Source of the DNA: Clostridiales bacterium
GTDB lineage: Bacteria > Bacillota > Clostridia > Christensenellales > Pumilibacteraceae
Reading direction: 5' to 3'
Assembly: GCA_022508405.1 (NCBI GenBank)
Contig: JAFLVI010000002.1
Span: forward strand, 30,740-72,572
DNA length: 41,833 nt
Below, one piece after another: positions 11,401-16,049 of this stretch; the first letter of the stretch is position 1; each line of letters opens with the position of its first letter. The position numbers were made by a program, and so were the translations under genes. Below the pieces are notes generated by a model. The model was not told the DNA's origin. It saw only the letters and a list, made by a program, of their open reading frames with translations, and did not search any database.

Positions 11401-14400
11401 CTGTGGAATATTACTCTGACATCTTTGTCCGGCGGCACGGTCGGCAGTGACGGATCGCTCAGCGCCGACGCTACTGCAGGTAAGATAAAGATGGCGCAGG
11501 TGTTCACCAACGAAAAGCGCGACCCGTCCAACAGCGGCAACACAATAACAACCAAAGGCGTTAACGGCACACCTACGGCCGGAGTCACCGTTTATCTGCG
11601 CGGCAACTTTACCAACGGGTTTGAGCTGAGCGACGCTTGGTCGGATAAGAGCACACTTTTGACGGTGCTCGGTCCCGTAGACAATAACAATGTTTACACC
11701 TTCCGTCATGTGTATCTGAAGAAGGGTGATTCGTTCAAAGTGTTCTTACCGGCCAAAGCTGCGGATCAGCAGTGGTTGGGTGGCAACTTTGCCGGCGTGG
11801 ACGCGGCAAGCGGAACTGCGCTCAGCCACAATAATCAGCCCAACATCTATCTCGGCTCGATTGAAAATAACTTCTACGATATAGTGGTTGACATAAAGAA
11901 TAGTAAGCTCTATATCAAGACGTATACGCTTCCTAAGATAACCGAGATTAAGGTTTCCACAAATAAGACAACCTACAAGGTGGGCGAGCCGTTTGACGAA
12001 GATTCGTTGACTGTCACCATCACCGACGGCGACGGTAAGCAGCATAACACCGAGTACAACGTAAGCGTAAGCGACAACGGCACTTCCACCGCAGGCACAA
12101 AGACGGTCACCGTCACGTACAACGGCTCTCTCGGCGGAGAAAAGACCAAGACGTTTACGATAACCGTAGTTGCCATCAACGTCACGTTCGACACCGTCGG
12201 CGGTAGCAGTGTGGATGCGTTGCATCCCAACTACAACACGGCGTTCACTCTGCCTGCGGCGCCTACAAAGGCAGGGCACACCTTTAAGGGTTGGAGCGAC
12301 GGCAAGGCGTCCGAGCCGTATCCGGCAAAGGCAACCTACAACGGAATAACGGACGACATGTCCTTTACCGCCGTGTGGGAAAAGAACAAGTACACCGTAA
12401 TGTTTATGGCAAACGGCGAGCAGTACGGCGAACTGCAAACCGTAGAGTACGAGGGTACGGCAGAAAGGCCGGCAGTCGATCCGACAAAAGAAGGTTACAC
12501 CTTTAAGCACTGGTCGGCGGACGGCGAAAACGGCGTAGAGTACAATTTTGGCGACAAAGTCAAAGACACGCTCACGCTTACCGCCGTGTTCGAGATCAAC
12601 AAGTACGACGTCAAGTTCTATGTGGACGGCGAGCAGTACGGCGCTACCACCAAGGTCAATCACTTCGGCACGGTCGGCGTAGTTACTTACACGCCGGCAA
12701 CCGGCTATGAGTTTGACGGCTGGTACACAGACGAGGCATGCACAGGCGCCAAGTACGACTTTGGTACCGTGGTTACGGGCGCTGTAACGCTGTACGGCAA
12801 GACCGTAGCGATTGAGTATAAAATTGAATACGTGTACGAAGATTGCGGCATAGCCGGCGTAACCGAAAAGGCCACATTCTCCACCACGCACAATACGTAC
12901 ACGGTGGAAAGCAACTTCACGCTTGACAAGCCCACACCGCCTGCGGGCATCAGCTTTGTCGCATGGCATATAGACTCGGTAAACGGCGCAACTATTTCCG
13001 CCGTTACGCCTAACAGCCGTACGGGCAAATTGAAGCTTGTAGCCGAGTACACGCAAAATGCCATGGTTTGGTTCACGTTTGATTACAACTATGACGAAAA
13101 AACGGACGGCACCAAGCTGAGCAATGAAAAAGGTCAAATCGTTTCGGGCTTAAAGGCTATTAGACCGGCCGATCCGACACTTCTCAGCCACAAGTTCCTC
13201 GGCTGGTACACGGACAGCACGGAAGGCGAGCTGTACAACTTTGACAATCCCGTCACCATAGACACCACCGTTTACGCGCACTGGGCGATTTATATGTACA
13301 CGGTCAAGTTTGATACGGTGGGCGGCACAGGCGGCGATACCGCGACAAAACAGGTTGAGTACGGCGACCTTATTCCCAACCCCGGAACGATTACAAGGAA
13401 CGGCTATGACTTTGGCGGCTGGTACTTTGGCGGCAAGCCGTGGAACATTGCCACCGACAAGCTTAACAATGCCGTCGCACCGGTCGACACCGCAAAGGCA
13501 ACAACCGAAGTCACGCTCACGGCAAACTGGACGCCTACCGAGTACTCCATAACGTATGTTCTCGGCGGCGGCAACAACGACCCGACCAACCCCGATAGCT
13601 ACACCGTCCTTAGCAATACGATTACGCTTAAACCCGCCACGCGTGAGCACTACGAGTTTAAAGGCTGGCACAACGGCACCGAGGTGATTACGGAAATCGC
13701 CAAGGGCAGCACCGGTCATATAAAGCTCACCGCGCAGTGGGAAGCTATTGCTTACACGGTAGAATACTACGTGGACGGCAGTAAGGTAACCAATACCGGC
13801 AATCAAGCTACGTACACCATAGAGAACGGCACGGTAAAGCTTAAGAATCCTACCCAGACAGGTTGCGAATTTGACGGCTGGTACAGAAGCGGTGACTACA
13901 AGGGCGACAAGGTAACAGAGCTTACGATTGACATGTTTGACGGTCTCGACAGCGAGACGCCCGTTTCGCTGTACGGTCGGTTTATCGTCAATACATTCAG
14001 CGTTACGTTTGTGCTTGGTGACGGAACCGCGGCGAGCGGCGCAATTTATAGCTACACCGATGTGGAAATGGGTACAACTATCAATGTGCCGAAGGATCCT
14101 ACGCCCAAAAACACACTGTACGACTTTGAAGGTTGGTTCGACGCGCAAACGGGCGGCACCAAGCTTACTGCAACGTCCATAACCGTCAACGGCAATCTTA
14201 CGTATTACGCTCGCTATAAGGCGGCAAGGGTGCGTATTGTGCTTGACACGTCCGAATGGGGCGGCGCCACGTTTGATTACCACATTCATGCTTGGGGTGG
14301 TACAGGCGTAGGCACTGTTACCGGCACCGGTGCGGAAAATAACAGGTGGAATACGCGCGATCTTATGACGTCCATGGGCAGCAACAAGTATTATTTTGAT

Positions 14401-14892
14401 ATTTCAAACACCGGAATTACAAACATCATCTTCACCCAGGACGAAAAGGGCGGTCGCAACGAGGTGTCGCGTTACCAAGTTGCGGTAAGCGGATTGCAAG
14501 TCGGCGCAAACAAGGAATACAAAGCTACAATGTCCAATATCAACGTTGATAATTATCACAAGTTAACGATTGATTACGGAAACGGATTGACCGGCTTTAT
14601 GTTCATGTACGGTATAGGTGGTTTATACTACTTTGAAATACCTGAAGCCACGCCCGCCGGTCCTGTAGATCCGTCAACGATAAAGAAGTTAACGGCAAAC
14701 GAATGGGGCGGAATTAAAGTAATATTCACCTCCGGTGTAGGTAGTTGGACTAACCAAACGGATAATTTGTGGTGGTCGTATTCGGCCGGTTCGATTTGCA
14801 GGTACAAAATTACCAAAGGCAACAACACGTATGAGCTGGTCACGTATAACATAACGTCACCGAATGTCAGTCCAAGCAAGACGTATAAGTAA
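2488..14892 (+). CDS. Giant modular surface protein: Ig-like, B-repeat and glycan-binding-like modules
   Basis: About 4,134 residues. The N-terminus is a signal peptide with a Cys near residue 24 (ALAC-SK), a weak lipobox. Modules in nucleotide order are: one InlB/Listeria-Bacteroides B-repeat (2589-2804); four two-domain Ig-like units (about 2815-4795); a B-repeat; modules with the G-N-F-N/T pattern of starch-binding domains (about 5023-5790); Ig-like domains; B-repeats to 7740; a third GNF module (about 8170-8590); Ig-like domains to 9540; a B-repeat series; a fourth GNF module (about 11580-11930); one Ig-like domain; a second B-repeat series to 14220; and a C-terminal segment resembling starch-binding CBM26. 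B-repeats show the G-Y-x-F-x-G-W ... L-x-A-x-W pattern. There is no catalytic domain, LPxTG motif or C-terminal anchor. It is probably a glycan-binding adhesin; this is inferred. ATG 2488 is chosen for its spacing from GGGGG at 2478-2482; ATG 2485 and TTG 2476 are alternatives. Confidence 0.9.
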   Translation: MKRKIGLLFIVAILVFTVGAALACSKVKLPDKRTVTYYYNYVGAPDDGVYLSEKVNVDSAAKKPANPTRNGYLFDKWTTDTAGNSEYDFTKKVTQHLKLYAQWTEKPADPILTDIEITAQPNKTTYIVNQPFDKTGMVVKAVYDNGDKEEITDYQLEYDFSVVNPAAVVTVKYQGKDARVTVEVVARAVVSVKVTGTPSKTFKVGDAFDMDGLTFTATYNDDLSETITTDLITFTSPALDSDNKFTTTGNAVITFTYNGTITVTPTITVNVQRTLTDIEITAQPTKKTYYVGETFDKAGMVVKAVYDSGDKEEITDYQLEYDFSVANPSAVVNVMYQGKSKQVIVEVLERIVVSVAVSGTPSGTFKVGDAFVMTGLTFTATYNVGDPATISTDLITFTSPALDSYGKFTKSGNAVITFTYNDEITVTPTITVNVQRTLTDIEITAQPTKKTYYVGETFDKAGMVVKAVYDSGDKEEITDYQLEYDFSVANPSAVVNVMYQGKSKQVIVEVLERIVVSVAVSGTPSGTFKVGDAFVMTGLTFTATYNVGDPATISTDLITFTSPALDNNGKFTTDGDAVITFTYNGTITVTPTITVNVQPAETEPDPVLTGIVVSAQPSKTTYVVGQTFDNAGMVVEAVYDKGGNKVITDYQLEYDFSAPNPAAVVTVKYQGKDARVTVEVVARAVVSVKVTGTPSKTFRVGDAFDMSGLTFTAMYNDDLPEEINTDLITFTSTALDGDGKFIVSGEAVITFTYNGTITVTPTITVNVNKKQFTVIFDYGYADGGEYERKTVEDGSKVALPAEPERSGYTFLYWSLTENGTACAESDYTITADKTFYAVWKLFTTAESGIYVIGNFNGWGIAFGDSTITKYKVTVLRTNQYSISGLKLAANYEFKFVDYDSTKTGDAAITWTTHDYHDASTSIVPSAAMTVGITTDGNNNFVIKTYDATNVTWTIDFGINEKSEKYVTFIIDGYNMMRDPATGESLTGTNKLGKDNAAVDVAYLIGNFTDGFNYVSDEWAFDTARNSAVKLVNGVYYFQNVMLKKYDEFKILTRSATKQKWQGGTWKLGSPIALSDSNAPNIIVPNDGVYNLVYDGTTLTIYESGKLEATVNNIPYVGQPLTKSDITVTFNSNPVTEYTLVAAQAQSGENTFTVVYNGAVEVVEYTAREPQSTGITAELKQPDKVYYVGDAVDISDITVSVTYNYGNPKVIESGYTVSAFTAADIAKVEALENKFGEITVTLTVSYADHTATLDVIFKNKLTGIDATLSAQKTFFEGDTIAASDFTVYALFNGKSDLKQQVTTDITVTPTTLEAGENNVTVKYADQSKLVVVTATAIVPTSITFTAPEDVPTYRSGNKFLATGYVFTVTYNKGEPKTIGAESITFTSDYLDSRAVFKAVNELTLITITVSYTENNVTVTAEQSITLNLDVAGETEYYVQFLDGLDNYTVTMPESRSVRADAEKLAEPQRPTLKGFTFVGWVCEGSTVTFPLKVNRHMDIVATWSANSYTVEYVLGYEGTLAAGNPTRYTVTGTDKAMQFVPLSLGVQTRTHYTFDGWAKTSGGDRIESLTYADIPETGDKITLYAKWTPIAYTLVYNMGDYGEKINDKPFDITNVNDIVLPTKAQVTINATGTAGGWYFIGWYSAAQGGDLITSIADELEGIGSNTTVTVYAHYSNMYTVTFDANGGAFDGGLSTQKKEVAYNTAVSAPAKNPTLTGNDFDGWYLVVNGNMQTTKYNFATAVKGDITLKAQWRENPKDGWFLRITNNGDWKDVKAIKATSGTGMNGQPEYTVNSVTLAEGALFYLSYYDAAGNANYDTEIKPNGATIGTYITPSQITTSEISFGTKEDGEKNGSKQYLYKVTKYASAYASFKWNMYVQAGQVSISLVNNGMPLRDPDGAENPNVASGDADKAGDKAVYIKGNFNEFKPSVAWSNESAGILTATVGKKYYFTDVYFNKYDTFKMFVTDAKVEGGGTWFGITATAFALDKTITLGKEKANNGGDSDNILFTGASGSYDIVFDVSNATAPTIRVESHKTITVTSGTIYVGATLKSSDFTAKSGTATLTVTLVGDYVAQSGRNTVKLVCGNTVVNHTFTAVEVAATGIEITTQPTNKEYYVGDEFNKDGMVVSVVYNNGNKVATADYTVSALPNKATVGDSFNDSQTVTLTVTATVNGRQFETELEIQLKNKFTGIAVDPFDEIPTIAQGKVVAAGDIANLVVKAVFNNGNVTQELSTEYTISVDTSVIAESVTATVTYRYGDKDYTAEFNVKIVAAALTRIEVDYTEMPEYKIGQTVDKTGLVITAYYNNGKSEIVTDEVDCTITVEDNTHAGITNAKVVYGGKEKIFEITLKALTVTFNVGEGTLNSESTVSVTTYNTNIEKPTDPTRLHYTFGGWMYNGKEWNFEDGVTQDITLIAAWTAESYNVTFRFITEGVDYTATFKDGYPIPDSYTYGEGLTLPTKDDITIVGAGYEFKGWTLDSNPTNDSALVSAIDTTEFGERVFYALISDKASVYVTFDLNYEGAPTLEPVPIVTGRAIQESQAPKHTREGYDFGGWYTDSACSANAKYVFGSSVMGPITLYAKWTLKQYTVTFMVDGDKHAEIKVEHGKTVGNNKPADPEKTGYTFDSWHLGTLDGEVYTFTTPVIGNITLVAAWTANDVTVTFNPAGGTLNADDSITCTYDGVLPELPTPTKDGYSFAGWWSGSTKWEKGNKINVTSLDLVAHWDIIEYTIEYKVNVSVNGVSVTATAITDEKYTLFTVEKEDVFTLPTPSGIKAGYKFKHWTLNGVTVSAITLDSFKNAADNTIELTAVYEIITYTVTFNSNGGTAVASQTIEHGGKVQKPADPEKAGWEFTGWYLGNTLYNFATAVTSDFELDAQWNGKEGTFIYYTIDGTNWTAGQNAKKNGTANEYIIENVPVYNDMQFVIVTRRKSGNDTYLHAAYGLQTEGLENAMNVWEWYGNFKIVDLCSSYEKSLWNITLTSLSGGTVGSDGSLSADATAGKIKMAQVFTNEKRDPSNSGNTITTKGVNGTPTAGVTVYLRGNFTNGFELSDAWSDKSTLLTVLGPVDNNNVYTFRHVYLKKGDSFKVFLPAKAADQQWLGGNFAGVDAASGTALSHNNQPNIYLGSIENNFYDIVVDIKNSKLYIKTYTLPKITEIKVSTNKTTYKVGEPFDEDSLTVTITDGDGKQHNTEYNVSVSDNGTSTAGTKTVTVTYNGSLGGEKTKTFTITVVAINVTFDTVGGSSVDALHPNYNTAFTLPAAPTKAGHTFKGWSDGKASEPYPAKATYNGITDDMSFTAVWEKNKYTVMFMANGEQYGELQTVEYEGTAERPAVDPTKEGYTFKHWSADGENGVEYNFGDKVKDTLTLTAVFEINKYDVKFYVDGEQYGATTKVNHFGTVGVVTYTPATGYEFDGWYTDEACTGAKYDFGTVVTGAVTLYGKTVAIEYKIEYVYEDCGIAGVTEKATFSTTHNTYTVESNFTLDKPTPPAGISFVAWHIDSVNGATISAVTPNSRTGKLKLVAEYTQNAMVWFTFDYNYDEKTDGTKLSNEKGQIVSGLKAIRPADPTLLSHKFLGWYTDSTEGELYNFDNPVTIDTTVYAHWAIYMYTVKFDTVGGTGGDTATKQVEYGDLIPNPGTITRNGYDFGGWYFGGKPWNIATDKLNNAVAPVDTAKATTEVTLTANWTPTEYSITYVLGGGNNDPTNPDSYTVLSNTITLKPATREHYEFKGWHNGTEVITEIAKGSTGHIKLTAQWEAIAYTVEYYVDGSKVTNTGNQATYTIENGTVKLKNPTQTGCEFDGWYRSGDYKGDKVTELTIDMFDGLDSETPVSLYGRFIVNTFSVTFVLGDGTAASGAIYSYTDVEMGTTINVPKDPTPKNTLYDFEGWFDAQTGGTKLTATSITVNGNLTYYARYKAARVRIVLDTSEWGGATFDYHIHAWGGTGVGTVTGTGAENNRWNTRDLMTSMGSNKYYFDISNTGITNIIFTQDEKGGRNEVSRYQVAVSGLQVGANKEYKATMSNINVDNYHKLTIDYGNGLTGFMFMYGIGGLYYFEIPEATPAGPVDPSTIKKLTANEWGGIKVIFTSGVGSWTNQTDNLWWSYSAGSICRYKITKGNNTYELVTYNITSPNVSPSKTYK
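3307..4175 (+). repeat. Exact 380-bp tandem duplication inside the giant gene
   Basis: Bases 3307-3686 and 3796-4175 are identical by line-by-line reading. The period is 489 bp, or 163 codons, which is one two-domain Ig-like unit. Flanking unit copies are diverged, but units 1 and 4 share another exact tract of 96 bp (2976-3071 and 4464-4559, offset 1488). Because third-codon positions are also identical, the copies arose by recent duplication or gene conversion. Confidence 0.95.
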
Positions 14893-14939
14893 TAGCAATC
14901 TTAATAGCTCAGTCGAACGGACGAGCAAAAACACAATCG

Positions 14940-14971
14940 GCGCGGAGGGCAGCACTGCTCTCCGCGCTTTT
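14940..14971 (+). terminator. Strong intrinsic terminator after the giant gene
   Basis: GCGCGGAG pairs with CTCCGCGC, and the stem continues inward (GGCAG with CTGCT, one G-U) to about 12 pairs with a tiny loop, followed by TTTTGTG. It lies 48 bases after the stop codon at 14892. Confidence 0.85.
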
Positions 14972-14988
14972 GTGTTGGGAATTATTTG

Positions 14989-15017
14989 TTGACATAACGC
15001 CCGATTTTGGATATACT
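14989..15017 (+). promoter_or_regulatory. Promoter of the thioredoxin reductase-like gene
   Basis: TTGACA at 14989-14994, 17-bp spacer, TATACT at 15012-15017. The expected start near 15024 leaves a leader of about 75 bases that contains an intergenic repeat. Confidence 0.8.
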
Positions 15018-15026
15018 AAAATCAAT

Positions 15027-15078
15027 CGCGCGATAGCGCAACCTTATTTATAATTCCGAATTCCGAATTCCGAATTTG
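15027..15078 (+). repeat. Small intergenic repeat, copy A
   Basis: A GCGC-rich inverted motif (CGCGCGATAGCGC) is followed by ACCTTATTT and three tandem copies of TTCCGAA (15054-15074). The 25-base core 15039-15063 matches 40651-40675 at 24 positions. It lies in the transcribed leader of the gene starting at 15101. Confidence 0.7.
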
Positions 15079-15100
15079 TTTACGGCGAGGCAAATACCGT

Positions 15101-15967
15101 ATGGAAAACAATAACTACGATGTAACCATTATCGGCGGCGGACCTGCGGGAATTTCCACCGCGCTGTATGCCGCGCGCGGCGGGCTTAATGTGCTTGTAA
15201 TTCATAATGGCGTTTCCGCATTGCACCGCGCCGAAAAAATACAAAACTACTACGGCACGGGCGAAATCTCCGGTGCGGCGTTGTATACACAAGGCATTGC
15301 GCAGGCAAAAAGCGTAGGCGTTTCCGTCATAGAAGGGCAGGTCACATTTGTGCGGCAGGACGATGAAAATAAGTTTACGGTTGTCACACCCGAATGTGAA
15401 TATGTTTGCAGTAGGCTTGTTATTGCAACAGGCGCGGCGCGGACAAGCCTTAACGTACAGGGGATAAAAGAATTTGAAGGCAAGGGAGTAAGCTACTGCG
15501 CGGTGTGCGACGGGTTTTTCTACCGCAAAAAGACGGTTGCGGTTATCGGCGAAGGCGAGTATGCGCTTCATGAATATAATGCGCTTAAAAACATTGCGGA
15601 AAAGGTGTATTTATTGACTGACGGCAAGGCGCCCAGCTTTACTGTCGACAACACGGTGTCTACTAAGATTAAGCGAATTTCCGGCGAACAGCGCGTGAAT
15701 GCGGTAGAGTTTGCCGACGGAACTTCTATATCCGTTGCCGGCGTGTTTGTGGCGGTAGGTAGCATGGGCAGTACGGCAATAGCAAAAAGCGTGGGCGTGT
15801 TTACGGACGGTAACGGCGCGATCGTCACCGACGAGCACGGCATGACAAACGTAACGGGACTGTACGCCGTGGGCGACTGCACCGCAGGAATAAAGCAGAT
15901 AGGCAAGGCCGTTGCCGACGGAATAAAGGTTGGGTTGGAATTGGTGAAAATAATCCGCAATAAGTAA
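15101..15967 (+). CDS. Thioredoxin reductase-like flavoprotein
   Basis: At 288 residues it is shorter than usual NADPH-thioredoxin reductases (about 310-320). It has the FAD-binding IIGGGPAG motif at residues 10-17, the redox-active CxxC as C133-A-V-C136, and the C-terminal FAD motif YAVGDC. The nucleotide domain is unusual: GxGxxA is present (G150-E-G-E-Y-A155), but the HRRxxxR motif that holds the NADPH phosphate is absent, its place being taken by LLTDGKAPSF. Clostridial ferredoxin-dependent flavin thioredoxin reductases are known to have lost pyridine-nucleotide binding, so a ferredoxin-type donor is plausible here; this is inference. No thioredoxin gene is adjacent. The ATG has a weak GCGAGG site about ten bases upstream. 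It has its own promoter and its own terminator, so it is likely monocistronic. Confidence 0.85.
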   Translation: MENNNYDVTIIGGGPAGISTALYAARGGLNVLVIHNGVSALHRAEKIQNYYGTGEISGAALYTQGIAQAKSVGVSVIEGQVTFVRQDDENKFTVVTPECEYVCSRLVIATGAARTSLNVQGIKEFEGKGVSYCAVCDGFFYRKKTVAVIGEGEYALHEYNALKNIAEKVYLLTDGKAPSFTVDNTVSTKIKRISGEQRVNAVEFADGTSISVAGVFVAVGSMGSTAIAKSVGVFTDGNGAIVTDEHGMTNVTGLYAVGDCTAGIKQIGKAVADGIKVGLELVKIIRNK

Positions 15968-15984
15968 TTGCGGATTATTTATTT
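15949..15984 (+). terminator. Terminator overlapping the end of the thioredoxin reductase-like gene
   Basis: AATAATCCGCAAT (15949-15961) and ATTGCGGATTATT (15967-15979) are perfect inverted repeats of 13 bases around a five-base loop, followed by a T-rich tract. The stop codon TAA at 15965-15967 lies in the loop and stem, so the last codons double as the terminator arm. Confidence 0.75.
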
Positions 15985-15985
15985 A

Positions 15986-15992
15986 TTCGACA
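15986..15992 (-). promoter_or_regulatory. Spo0A box upstream of spoIIE
   Basis: TTCGACA on the plus strand is TGTCGAA on the minus strand, the exact core of the Spo0A-binding site. It ends 55 bases before the spoIIE start codon. Known spoIIE promoters in Bacillus are sigma-A promoters activated by phosphorylated Spo0A, so the position makes sense. A 7-base match alone can occur by chance. Confidence 0.55.
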
Positions 15993-16028
15993 GTGAACTC
16001 TCAAATATAGCAAAATCGGCGTTATCGT

Positions 16029-16049
16029 ATATGTTATAACCTAACATAT
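16029..16049. promoter_or_regulatory. Palindrome covering the spoIIE start codon
   Basis: ATATGTTA (16029-16036) and TAACATAT (16042-16049) are perfect 8-base inverted repeats around TAACC. The right arm includes the A and T of the ATG. A -10-like TATAAC (16035-16040) lies inside it, seven bases before the ATG. It could be an operator, or a promoter core for a leaderless mRNA. Confidence 0.4.

Noticed and set aside
9529-14289. Long antisense open frames inside the giant gene (9529-11001, 11746-13137, 13150-14289, minus strand)
   Set aside because: They mirror the repetitive, stop-poor coding sequence of the plus strand, and their translations look like biased shadow sequence. The plus frame is a continuous domain protein.
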